NCBI GenBank assembly: GCA_030867875.1
Contig: JAOWCC010000936.1
Location: forward strand, 79,145,032-79,209,031
DNA length: 64,000 nt
Direction of reading: 5' to 3'
DNA from: Actinernus sp. WN-2022
Taxonomy: Eukaryota; Cnidaria; Anthozoa; Actiniaria; Actinernidae
The position numbers and the translations under genes are program-made. Shown here piece by piece: positions 49,937 to 63,100 of this stretch. The notes under the pieces are model-generated. The model ran no database searches. It saw only the letters and a program-made list of their open reading frames with translations, and had not been told where the DNA came from. Positions within the stretch are counted from its first letter, which is position 1, and each line of letters starts with the position of its first letter.

Positions 49937-51915
49937 TTAAGGTGGCTCGCCTGGATTTTCCAGGGACGCACCATATCCACTTTGAACGGCTACTACTCCA
50001 CTGTCAGAGCACGGTCGAGCTAGCCACTTCACCCATTTATTAGAAATAGAATAAACTTTCCAAAAATGTAGGTTTGTTTGACATCAGTGTTACCATAGCA
50101 ACACAGCGTTGACGTCATGTGTTTTACATATCAGTAATTTTCTCGAAATCTAGACCTAAACTTTTAAAACGACCTAGTGTTCCTTGTAGTCTAAATGTAG
50201 GCCTTCAAGACTGCAAAGTTTAAAAAAATTGTATGAGAGCGTTTTCGAAAAAAAATGGGTTGAATATTTTCATTAAAAAAATAAACAGTTCGCCTTACTT
50301 CCTGTTTAGTCGTCGAGAACTGTTTTGGCCGGACCGATTCAAACGCTGTTTTTAGCATATTTCATACCTGTGGCATAGGACTACTTCCCATGAAAATTTC
50401 ATTCCATTTGCTTTATTCGATTTCGGTTTATGGAATAATAAGTAATGTAATAAATATGCTCATTTTACTCAAAATAGTAACGTATTTGCTAAGGAAGCTG
50501 TAATTCGAAAACTAGTCGATAAATATTTTTCTAAATCCATTCACCTGAAATTCAACATGTACTATCCTTGCCCTGTAAATTTCAAGAGCATTGAATCATT
50601 TTAAGGGCGCGAAATAAAAACAAAAACATAGGGAACTTTTACATTCACCCACGCAAGCTTCATTGCTGTATCATTTTGTTTATAGCTTGCGTCTTTCCGA
50701 AATTTCCCTTTTGTCTAGATTCTACATACTTGTGTGCTTTTGAACTAACAAGTTTACCATGCACGCATGCTACGCTTCGCTACCGCCGGAACGCTCGTGC
50801 AAATTCTGTTCTTAGGACAATGACATGCAAATTAGTTAAACCATGAAGCATGATAATGTTGAATAAGTGTGTTTTTAGTAACCAGATCGGGAAAAAGTGC
50901 CCGTGACGTCTAGACCACATTTTCTAAATATAAATTAAAAACGAGATTTTGTATTAGTGATATTATAAAACGTTTTGTAAATAAATATTATAAGTTATAT
51001 TATAACAGCGTTACAACTGGCAGCGTGACTATTGTACTAAAAACAGAATTTGCACGAGCGTTCCGGCATTAGCGAAGTGTAGCAAGCGTGCATGGTAAAC
51101 TTGTTAGTTGAAAAGCACACAAGTATGTAGAATCTAGACAAAAGAGAAATTTCGGAAAGACACAAGCTATAAACAAAATGATACAGCAATGAAGCTTGCG
51201 TGGATGAATGTAAAAGTTCCCTGTGTTTTTGTTTTTATTTCGCGCTCTTAAAATGATTCAATGCTCTTGAAATTTACAGGGCAAGGGTAGTACATGTTGA
51301 ATTTCAGGTGAAAAGATAAAAAAAAAATGTCATCGACTAGTTTTCGAATTACAGTTTCCTTAGCAAATACATTACTATTCTGAGTAAAATGAGCATATTT
51401 ATTACATTACTCATTATTCCATAAACCGGAATCGAATAAAGCAAATGGAATGAAATTTTCATGGGAAGTAGTCCTATGTCACAGGTATGAAATATGCTAA
51501 AAACAGCGTTTGAATCGGTCCGGAACACACAGTTCTCGACGACTAAACAGGAAGTAAGGCGAATTGTTTATTTTTTTAATGAAAATATTCAACCCATTTT
51601 TTTTCGAAAACGCTCTCATACAATTTTTTTAAGCTTTGCAGTCTTGAAGGCCTACATTTAGACTACAAGGGACACTAGGTCGTTTTAAAAGTTTAGGTCT
51701 AGATTTCAAGAAAATTGCTGATATGTAAAACACATGACGTCAACGCTGTGTTGCTATGGTAACACCGATGTCAAATAAACCTACATTTTTGGAAAGTTTA
51801 TTCTATTTCTAGTAAATGGGTGAAGTGGCTAGCTCGACCGTGCTCTGACAGTGGAGTAGCAGCCGTTCAAATTGGGTATGGTGCGTCCCTGGAAAATCCA
51901 GGCGAGCCACCTTAA
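49937..51915. mobile_element. Large TTAA-bounded foldback element (1979 bp)
   Basis: Ends TTAAGGTGGCTCGCCTGGAT and complement, arms about 875 bp (49937-50812 and 51042-51915), about 97% identical by eye. The ~230-bp centre is AT-rich. No ORF. TTAA at both borders. Confidence 0.9.
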
Positions 51916-52199
51916 CATGCTTGAGAAGCACGGAGAGCCGCGAGAGCCAAAGATAACAGAACAAGCAGTTTGTGGACGTCTGGGCAGGAATTTATGAGTG
52001 AGATCAGTTTGGGAGAAATATGAGTGACTTTCGTACCCGGCAGAAACACATTTAAAGAAGAATGAAAAAAACAGACCATTAAATTTTACCTATATAAGTC
52101 AGGGGTTAAACCAACATGAAGAGTCAAACGTTTCCCAGGGCTTAATCAACGTTACTAAAGGAAATGTTATGCATGAGCTGTTGTATCAATTGGAAAAGG

Positions 52200-52458
52200 C
52201 CCATTCCAGTAGCTTCACGACACGAATGCGATCACGTGGTTGGCAAACAATACAAGTACGAGATCGATAGTGTTATTAGCAAAACCTGTTTGTAAATGCT
52301 ATTTTGCATCTCCAAACGATTGTCGATCTTTCTAAAACTGCGTTTTTGAAGATGGCTTGCCCTTCAGCATCCATGGCAAGTTTGGCAACGCCTTTCCCAT
52401 GGGGATCAAGAGCTTAATTCATTCGTTAACGAAGTATTATATCAGCACGTGACTGTTT
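52200..52458. mobile_element. Solo copy of the repeat that borders the E-box array
   Basis: Shares TGCGATCACGTGGTTG, AGTGTTATTAGCAAAACCTG, CGATTGTCGATCTTTCTAAA, GCATCCATGGCAAG and ends TTATATCAGCACGTGACTGT with 21060-21560. It has a single CACGTGACTG end, not an array. Confidence 0.8.
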
Positions 52459-52837
52459 CCTGCATATGTGTACGTATGTGTGTGTATGTGCATTTGTGTA
52501 TATATCTTAATTAGTTAATTATTTAAACACCACATTGTCAATTAGATTTTGATATTAGTCTTAGTAACATTTTATAAATTTATTTTGTACTGCTTTTATA
52601 ACATATTTTTAGATTACATTATTTTATTATCATTATACTTAAAATTATGTGTCGGTCGGCTAGAAGACACGTTAATAAAGTTTCATCATCAAAATCACAG
52701 TGGTTTATTTGTATGAAGTGAAACCAGTGACGTCACATAAGCCTCTCTTCCATGTGTCTTGGGTGATTTCATACAAAGTCTCTTATTTCAAAAGCCTGAT
52801 AACTTACCGAAAATTGGAGATTCAGTTACTGTAATCA

Positions 52838-53613
52838 CAAGTCCATAACCAGAACTCTCGAGCTGTCATATTAGGTCTTGGTCCATCACTTTACGGTATA
52901 ATCTGTTTTTAGAAAACGATTCTCGCTAAAGGCGCATGCGTATATTGCACCTAATTGCCCTCTGATTGGTCCAAAACAATAATAATAATGTTATTCATCC
53001 TGGCACCGTACATTGCATTTGTACAATATTGAAGGCCCTGTTCACACTAATGCGTTTTTGAAAACCTCCGTTTTTGGTTCCCCGAAAACGCCGGATAAAA
53101 AGCTCTGCGTCCACACTAGCGTTTTCGCATCGTTATCGACCGTCCACACCAGGGGCTGAAAAACGATGATCCAAAGATGCGTTTTCGTCACCAGGCTCTG
53201 CTCGGACGTTTTTTCTGTTCAATACGAATGTGCTCCAATAGCGGCAGCGATACTATCGGCTCTTTTTGAAGCGCGAAAACACTGTAAACAAGACGCGTAA
53301 AAAGTATATATTTGATTTAACTGAAGTATATGTACGTAATTTATTACCACTATATGCGTGTAACTTCATTCCTATTTTTTTTAACTTGACTTTGCCAAAA
53401 TTTGACGTAACGATCGAACACTTTTGACCTAAAATATTTAATGACATGAAAGCCTACGGTTATAATAAGAGAACTAATTTTATGGTTATAAAAGAAACAT
53501 GGCTGCCATTATTTTCACCCACGAAAGTAGTTTGAGCCGCCGTTCTAAAAATAGATTATATCGTAAACTGATGGTCAGCATTCCATTATTTATCGAGATT
53601 CTGGTTATGGAGT
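52838..53613. mobile_element. TIR element, same family as 5281-7126
   Basis: Ends AGTCCATAACCAGAA and TTCTGGTTATGGAGT. Inner arms CGGTATAATCTGTTTTTAGA and complement. It contains AAGGCCCTGTTCACACTAAT near 53030, the tip of a different hAT-like MITE, so it is probably nested. Confidence 0.75.
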
Positions 53614-54007
53614 TCTATAATTCTACTATAATTCACAGCATTGTTTAGCCTAGCATGCCCTCCTGCATGGTATAATAATCGTATTTTTATGTAGACGTTT
53701 CGTAATTATGAATGTTGTGTATTACAGCCTATGGTATTTAATATGCCAGTATCAAAACCTATCGCATTATATGTTAAACAATTTAAAAATCTACACTTTC
53801 TGATATTATTGTCTTTCATGCCTTTAACATCAAGAACATTATGGACATTTACAAAGATATTTCATCTAGTAATACAATGATATAGCTTCCACCACCGTTG
53901 TTTGAAACTTATCTTCATTGTTATTATTTATTATTGCAACTTTTTTTTGCCTTTACTGATATCTCAGACAAGATGAAGTCAATAATGTTATTTTAGTATC
54001 AAACAAC

Positions 54008-54170
54008 CTCGTTGTTATTTGTGTTGTTTAGGTGTCTGTCTCATGGACATCTGCATATCTCATTGTTCTTATTTGTGTTGTTTAGGTGTCTGTCTCATGG
54101 ACATCTGCATATCTCATTGTTCTTATTTGTGTTGTTTAGGTGTCTGTCTCATGGACATCTACAGATCTCA
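54008..54170. repeat. 54-bp triplication spanning a 3' splice site
   Basis: Three units of TTATTTGTGTTGTTTAGGTG, then TCTGTCTCATGGACATCT. Each contains the same pyrimidine tract, AG and exon start; only the third continues into the RasGAP exon. Confidence 0.9.
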
Positions 54171-57100
54171 AGGTCACAAGAATCGCTACTGAGTGCGAAA
54201 AAGACAACATTGACAATGGTATGGTAAATGTACTTCTTCTCAGTTTTAAATACGGAAAATCCTTGAAATTAGTACTAGTTTAAATGATCAAACCAGAAAG
54301 GGTTTATAACACTGAGGCATTAGAAGTTCAGTGTGTTGCACGTTTCCAAACCCTACTTAGTAAACTGCTGCGGTCACAGTTATTTGTTACAGTGGAACCC
54401 CGTTATAACGAACGGAACCTGGTTATAATTACGAACCTAGTTACAACGAAGTCCCGGTGGTCCCTTCATGCCAGTAGGCAACACATGAATTGCTATCAAA
54501 ATCAGTACAATAGAATTAAAGGGGCTATGTCATGGTACTGCGCATGTATCGAGTAATCGCTCGTTTAGTGGTTGTTAATTGGATACAAACAGTTAAACTT
54601 TCCTCTCTCAATGCTTGATTGAAAGGATTTTCAATATTTTCCCTGGAGACCGGTTTATATACACTGTTTGTTAGTCATTTTTGCATATTTGCTTTGATTT
54701 TAAGCATCCCACATGGCCGAGAAGTTCGTTAGTTTATATAAAAATCGGTGCAAATAGCTCATTCCGGCCCGGAAAAACGAATGTAAAGTCTTACCGTGAT
54801 ACAGTCCCTTTAACACAATACAAAACAATAGAACGAAATACACAATACAATAGAACACAATACACAATACAATAGAACACAATACACAATACAATAGAAC
54901 ACAATACACAATACAATAGAACACAATACACAATACAATAGAACGAAATACACAATACAATAGAACACAATACACAATACAATAGAACACAATACACAAT
55001 ACAATAGAACACAATACACAACACAATAGAACACAATACACGATACAATAGAACACAATACACAATACAATAGAACACAATACACAATACAATAGAACAC
55101 AATACACAATACAATAAAACACAATACACAATACAATAGAACACAATAGAACACAATACACAATACAATTTGGTAGTAATTCATGTCTGCCTACATGAAG
55201 GGAGAACCGAAGTCCCCGATGTAACGAACATGTTTGTTCAGCCAGCAAAATACAATAGTTTGTATGGAATATATCTCCGTTATAAGAAACACCCGGAACA
55301 AACACCATTTGAGGCTCATTCTTGTACCCGAATGGAACGAATAATTGTTTCATTTGCACGACTAATTAATTAACTCGATATAACCAACTTATTTTCCGGT
55401 CCACTGTAAGGTTCAGGTTTTCTTGTGTTCATAACTAGGTATGTGTTTTGACAGGAACAATGTGCGGGGGATTTTTGAGGTACAATAAGGCTCACGAAAA
55501 TTGAATAAATAGCCTTGATTTTGTTTTAATAAGTGAGATTAGAATCTATATTATTATACATGATCACTCTGATGAAACATTAAACTTCATAATTAAACCA
55601 CCCACTGTGGTTTCCGTTCCTGGTGCCTCAACTTCCCGCCCTATTAAAGTGCCTATAACCCCAAAAATTATTTGTTTTGAATTGAAACTTTAAACCATTA
55701 TTTAGAACTTAAGGCAAAAATAGGAGGCTAAAACTCAACAGTATTTTTTTTACGGCGTTTCGAAGTTGAGAACCAGAACTTGTGGCCGTCAGTTTTCAAT
55801 TCCCTTTGGGAGCCTGGAGACCAGTGGCCTGTGACGTGTATGTAGTCAGGCGTTCGTTCAATCCCATACAAACGTCTCTTATTTCTGTGACTCTTGCAAG
55901 CTCACCACATGATAAATATTCAATGAAATATCACCAAACTTGGTAAATTTACTAATTTCGTTGTGCTCTTTCTTGTGATGGAGTTTATTTCCTATTGATT
56001 AGACTATAATAGGACGTTTTTCCTTTTTGAATTATTTTTCTTATTCAGATTTTCCAACTCCTTTGAGAATACCAAGACAATAGTCTAAATTAAAGGAACA
56101 AAAGAAACCGTGCAAAGGATTCTGGTAGTTGTAGTAAAATGCGCCCGATTGACGTCATAATTCCAGGCCCTCACCAAGACTCGCGCTGACTTCCAACTGG
56201 AAACAGCAAGCCCAAAACGGATGTTTTCGCTAACTTTGACGCCAGTAAAATCGTCGAAGTTTAGTTTTTTCACTTTTATTTTTTCGAAGTCTTTGTCAGG
56301 GCGCAATACAGAATAGACGTCAAAAATATTTTTTTGGGGGTTATTGGCACTTTAAGTACCACTGACCATTATCACCTGAGAATGAGAGCAATCAGGAGGA
56401 AGTAAGACCTGTATGATAGCGATAAGGTCTGTCCAGATTTTCATCGAGTGAATTTCCATACAGCCCAAAATGACCGTCGATAGGTTTTAGGTATGCAGTA
56501 CATCAAACTTTATGAACTGCATTTGTTCTGTCTGAAAACAGCTACAATTAATTTCCTGCTGGAATGGTATCATCTCCTTGGTTACGGTTCATTTGGCATA
56601 CCGAACTTCAAATATTCTTGACCCATCTTGCTTTTCGTTCAGACAGCACATTGTCAAGCGATCGCAGGGAGTTATGTCAACTACTGAACTAGATTTTAGT
56701 GAAGCTTTCAAGATGGCACACTCTTCTCTAGCAAAATTGTGTGTAAACATTTAGTCTCGTAGTTTAAGATCTTTCATAGCTGCAGTGAGAAATGTGATAG
56801 CATACTAACCGGAAGATATTTAGAAAATCAAAGCTACAGGAACTGAAGGAAATGCCAATGCTAGGCGCGTAACAAGTTGTGTAATCATTAAAATGGCTAT
56901 TTTTAGTTACTGTTGTGTACTTCGATTTGTATTCAAGGTTCATTGACTCAGTACAATTGACCTCAAATCTAATTAACTTTCGACAAGTCAGCAAAGAGAC
57001 TGAGAGATAAGTGTAATTCATGGCTGACCAATTATCACTTACTTTATGTGCTAATTAGAATACAGTTCGTAAGTGAATTTGAATGAGTGATTTGCACTCA

Positions 57101-60100
57101 GTTCACACTACGAGCCCCTGGATATTAGAGCCGCTTTGTGGGAATTGGAATATTGAATTCGTTAATCTTGTTAAATTAACGACATGTTTTGAAATGAGTT
57201 TTATGAGAAAAGGTCACCGATTGCTGTCAACTCGGCGATCGCTAGTCTCACGGCGAGCGAGCTCCTATGAACTAAAACGCGACAGCGAGGTAAGTATGAG
57301 TCTTGTTCAGTTATCGGAGCAACACGTCTACGACATCGCAGATCAGTAGTTGCTTCAAGTTTATATTGGTATATACTCCAGTTTACGGTTTAGAAAAGAG
57401 ATAAAATGACCGTAAGTTATTGAGTTATCAGGACACGAAACGTACTGAAATGTTCATACATCTATCCATTAGTTTAGCAAGCCTTAGCGGTGAGTGAAAG
57501 TACACTTGTATTGTTAAACAACGGAAAGTTCTTTCTGTTCTTCTTTATATACTTAAAATGTGATCTTTTGATCCCTCAGTGACTTTACACTGGTCACAGG
57601 ACGGTTCTAATCATACATGTTACCATAGTTCTACTGAACGTCGCTGAATGCAGACATGCATTCGTCAATTGAACCGCATGAATTCACTCGAACTTCAATT
57701 ATATATAAGCACTTCTAGAGAAGAACCGGTTGCACAGAAATTGTGATTCAGTCCTGTGGTTTAGTCCTAGGCCTGGCTGCGTCTGTGAGTATCTCAGACG
57801 CTAAATTTGAAGCAAGGTTTCAACAGGTTTCAGATTCTTGAGTGTCGCCGATGCCTGGCTGGCCGCAGGGAAGGTATCCACTTCACATGCAGCCGTAACG
57901 GCATTTAAAGTATTCTAAACCAAACTATACTCGATTTTCACAAACTCTGTTAAGTGGTATAATGTTTCATCCTGCTCTATCTAGATTTTTCATACTTTTA
58001 AAATCAACATGAACAGCCGACTACGACGCTTTTACTGCAAGCTGAGTGCTAAAGCATGAACTGGTTATATTATATACGATATAAAGCAATTACTCGATCG
58101 GGTATCTAAATGAATCAAACGTTATACAGAACAGCCTCAAAGGACTCAAACAGTCACTAACATCAGTCATATCATGTCATTTATGTTTATTTTGGGGCTA
58201 CATACAGCACAATAACTCATACAGTACAGTAACTCAACGGCTGAAGTCACCGAGGTTCCTTATAGATATCCTTGCATAATATAAAGAAGCTATATATATA
58301 TATACAGTAGCCTCCTAAAGCAGATCCCCGCGGGCGACTTAGGAGGCTAGACGTACATACAGAGACTTGATAGCTCGTTGTGTGACGGTACGGTAACAGT
58401 AGTTATTTGAGTGATGTGTGGTCTTTGTTTTACGCTAAATTTTCTATTAAGCGAGTTATAACTACAAATCTTTATTTCTTGAGTATATTTAGAGGACAGT
58501 ATCGTTAAAGATCCATTCTATGAGTGAAAACATTTCTAAATATGTTCGAGATCGTAGCCACAGGTAGCCCAAACCAACTTTTTAGGTACTATTAAGGCCT
58601 GTCAGTCAAATCATCTGGAAACAGGACGGAAGAGAGTTTCCTTTTCGCCTTTTTGGAAATGTGTACAGTTTTTTACGTGTTAATGGAATGTCCGGAGAAA
58701 AATTGACTAATTAAAGAATGAAAAGTCCGAAGACTACAGCAAAGCTGATATACAACGTAAAATTCTAACACAAAGCACTACGGTTAGCTACGCCTGACAC
58801 GAAACGGTACGAAGAGACAGCAAGCTAGAGTAGAAACATTAGCTAATATCAAAGATAATATTTTAAAACTTGAAAACGTTTGCCTAACCTTTTCAAGATT
58901 CTCATAATCGTAATCCATTTCCATCCTCTCCATCCGTTGTCCGATTAGCTTCTCTGTAAGGAAAACGCTTTTAATCATAAATCTACACCATTATTTCTTG
59001 GTTTCTTTTAGTTTGAATGTAATTTTCAACGTTTCAAAGTGAGGCTAAAATAGCTGACATAGTCCCTTTAAAGTCGTACCGCTTTCAATATATTTGTGGG
59101 GGGGGGGAGATGGGGTGGGTTGGTTTATTGTAAGGTGGAGACGAGGAAGGACCTTGTTGAGGATCAATTAGTAAAACTGTAATGGGTTCCTGGGAATACA
59201 AAGTGTTTCACTAGTCATGACCATTTTATCCACTTTGATTTAATTTTACAATTGTCGCTACATTTTTTTTTTTTACGAAAGTGAAGTAACTCAAGATTCG
59301 TGTCTACCATTCTCCACCCCAGACCCTTCTCTTATTTCTTGATTTTCGTCGAGCATGCGCAGTAACAAATAAGAGAAGGGTCTGGGGTAGAGAATGCGAT
59401 GTCTGCGTCACATAACTTTCCAATTTTCAAGTCCAACCCTGCACATGCGCTCTTCAATAACTGTTGTCACATACAGTACCGATGTCTCAGGGTCGGTCAG
59501 CGGTTTTGGGTATACTGGTATCCAAGAGTTTTTAAATTTAATATACGTCGAAATATACATTGAAATATCGGTATTTAGTATACAGTGAAACCCCGGTATA
59601 ACGAACCCCGTTATAACGAACACCCCGGTATAACGAACAACTTTTTCATCCCGGTAATTGTAAAGGTGTATGGATTAGAATCCCGGTATAACGAACTCCC
59701 GGTATAACGAACATATTTTCTCAGTCCCTTGGCAGTTCGTTATAACGGGGTTTCACTGTATTTAATTATTGGGATTTTCTGGCAATTTTTGGTACCTTAT
59801 AAAAGGTGGAAGCTGATGACTGACCAAGTGTCGCATTCTCTTTCACCAGGAGTCCATGGACATGTCTGTATCTGGTAAGGTCAGTGTTCGTCCCATCCAT
59901 CCCAGCATCCTTCACAAGCAGCACTGTTTCCAGGTTATGTCACCAGATGAGATCAAATACTTCTCGTGTCGCAGCGAACAAGAGCTCAACAAATGGGTTA
60001 ACAGGTGCGTGACCCTTAAACGATAGATTTTGTGCAGCCAGCACTGAGCAGTTTTAGAACGAGTTTATATGCGCAAAAACAAAGATTTCTATTTTCCTGG

Positions 60101-63100
60101 GACTCAACATGACTGCTACGTAAAGGCCCGTTTACAACAGGCATTTTTTTGTGCAATTTTTGTCGTGTCCCACTACAATTTTTCTCGCCGCAAATTTGCA
60201 TCAAGTTTCGAACATGCTCGAAACCAGTGCGATTTGGTGGCGACAGAAATTGCATCAAAATCGCCGCTAATTTACACGCGCGATTAGAAAGTGCAACTTC
60301 GCTGGCGAACAAAATTGAAGTGGAAATCGCGACAAAATTGAACAAAAAATCGCCTGTGTTAACGGGCCTTTAGAAAAGTCTACAGCATGCAAACAATACG
60401 ATTTCAGGCATGTATAAAACTACAGGCAGCCCAAGCATTAATTACAGCTCGATCGCACTAAAAAAGTAGATGAAAGAAAACTTTGCAATAAAATGAAATA
60501 GTAAATCATTATTGACCACTTTCATAATGGCCGCCCCTAATTTGCATAATTTGGAAGATTAATCTGTTGAGAGAAACTAATGCTACCACATGGAAGATCG
60601 TGTTAAAACTAGTTGTTCAGTTATAGAACAATGTAGAGAATTGGCGTTGAGTTATAGGCATTTCTAATACTGGGAAAACATGAAGATACGACTGGGTGAC
60701 GGGTTCCTGTAAAAACTGGTGTTGATCTGCTAGAGGGGGTAGAAAGGCCTCCGTTGTTTTTCATAAAATCTCTAATTTCAAATGGATGTAACTCTACTGT
60801 AATTCGACATGCTCTTTCACGTGATAATGATCATATTTTTGTACATATGGATAAACTATCGAAACTGGTATACGCATTAATGAAAGTGGTGTATGATCAT
60901 CTATATTCTCAGCTATTTTGAGGTAGTTTTGAGCTTCATAGAAAGAGAAGACCTCGGAACCAAAACTATCAATTAAATCTACCGCAAATTATATATTATT
61001 TCATGTTTAAATATCACAGCACTAGTATACCCTACCTTCATCCAGACTGCCCTCACGGCCGTGATTAGCTGTGATACGTCTAACCAAACGTTAGTTCACT
61101 TGATTTCAGCATCAAGAAATCACTGCAGCAGCGAGGGATAACCACACCAGAACTGATGTCGGAAATCACGGTGTGGATCGTAGAAGCTAAAGGCCTATCA
61201 GCCAAGACTAAGAAAAGGTAAGCCAATGACAAACCCACTTATGTTAGAACGCAAAATATCTGACCTAGTGATGCTCTGCGTTTCCTTATAAAACTTTGGA
61301 TAATTAGTTCCTGTAAAAAGTAGTGTTGGTCTGCGCTGGTGGGGAAGACAAACACTGGTATGATCAACTAAAAGTCGATCAAGGCCGGTATGCTAACCGC
61401 CAAGGTATGCTAACCGCCAAGGTATGCTAACCGCCAAGGTATGCTAACCGCCAAGGTATGCTAACCGCCAAGGTATGCTAACCGCTGTGGAAAGAGCGTA
61501 GCAGTTGACGTTTCGAGCTTTAGCCCTTCGTCAGAGAGAAAGGGAATCGAAGTGGGTGGGAAATGGTTTATAAAATGTTGAGTACATGATTACAGCGGTA
61601 TTCAAGCATGCACTTAGCACTTTATATACCATTTCCTCACCTACAATTATACCTCTTTCGTGATTGTTTTAATGTGTTTATCTCTATAGATATTACTGTG
61701 AGCTGATCCTTGATAAAATGCTGTACGCGAGAACAACAGCCAAGGCCAGATCAGATACATTGTTCTGGGGGGAGAACTTCAGCTTTGAGTAAGTTCCTTT
61801 GCTTCGAGTCTAGAATTTAGAAAGTTCTGCGACAGCTTTAAGTGTTGGTTTAATCAGAAGAAACAATAAAAGATTACCGTAGAATCACATGTATAGTTCC
61901 CCCATGTAGATACGCACCCCGCTCTTTCACTTCATGCCCGGTATGACTTTCTTGTTAATCCCCCTCTGTAGAAGGCTCTTCTTGCAGGGTAAACAAATTT
62001 TGTAACTTGTAAGCTAAGAAATAAATCTGCCCTGTTATTTCCATGTGTACGGTAGTTTTGTTTTATTGTTTGTTATTTCAAACTAAAATGTTAATTGTCA
62101 TTATTAAAATGCAAAAAGAATGCGAGTGTTGGCTGTTTTTCCCTCTTTTTTCCTGCCAAAATACCCCCGCGCATAATTCCCCCATCCGTGGACAATACAT
62201 TGGTAATAAGATGTGCACATGCGTGTTAGACGCTAGCTACGTCGTAGCGTGTTAGACGTGTTAGACGCTAGCTACGTCGCAGCGTGTTGGGTAGTGCCAT
62301 GCATTTGCTTGGTTTATGATTTTGGATTTGGCCGTTCCATTTCCATATTGCATTACCACATCCTCTTCGGAGAGATCGACATCGCTAAGCACTTTGCTCA
62401 CATCTCCAGCTCCCACACGTGTTAGCGTGGTGGCTGGGGTTTAAAGCAATATTTTTAGCTCGCCGTTGAAGTAACCAGCTTCTAATGCCTATGATCTTTA
62501 TTAAGACTGATGATCTTGGGTGCTATGCCATGTTGACGACTCCTAACAAGGACGAAATAGCTGTATATGGTTAATAAGATGTGCACATACGTGTTAGACG
62601 CTAGCTCCGTCGTAGCGTGTAGGGTAATGCCATGCATTTGCATGATTTTAACAATACAAGATTAATATCGGAAAAGTTTATGTTTTGTGTTTTAGTGACT
62701 TGCCAGAACTTTGTACTGTGACTGTTAATATTTACAAAGACGGAGAAGGAAAAAATAAAAAGGACAAGAGAAAGCTGGTTGGTGAGTTACTTAATTTCTA
62801 CCCATAAAACAACCTCAATCTCCTCCAGTGTTTTAGTGTTCTTTCTGATTGGATCCAGTGCGTAAATTATTGTTTTTCGGCTTTCCTCAGGCACAGTTGA
62901 TATCGCAGCCGAGAGCCTAGACACGAGACAGGAGGTGGAGAAATGGTATCCTGTTGTCATGGCAACAAGCAAGGGTACCGGCGGCGATAGCGCTAGCATA
63001 CGACTGAAGATCAAGTACCAGGTATGTCCTTAGCTTGTTACAGTATAAGATATTTCAGTATATAGTTAAATCATGTGGCCAAATAACATACCTGATCTTA

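Larger units (their letters stand above)
54388..55408. mobile_element. TA-flanked element with CAGTGGAACCCCGTTATAAC end
   Basis: Left end TACAGTGGAACCCCGTTATA and right end with GGTCCACTGTA (55398-55408). Related to the pogo-like MITE at 59581. It contains a nested TTAA MITE and a 22-bp array. Confidence 0.65.
56360..59300. other. RasGAP intron, mostly unassigned
   Basis: Holds a candidate alternative first exon (57194) and a 42-bp palindrome (58308). No other gene recognised; GGGGGGGGGGG at 59097-59107. Confidence 0.35.

Noticed and set aside
54700..55359. Three long minus-strand ORFs with CVLLYC repeats resembling a membrane protein
   Set aside because: Translation of the 22-bp array, not a gene.
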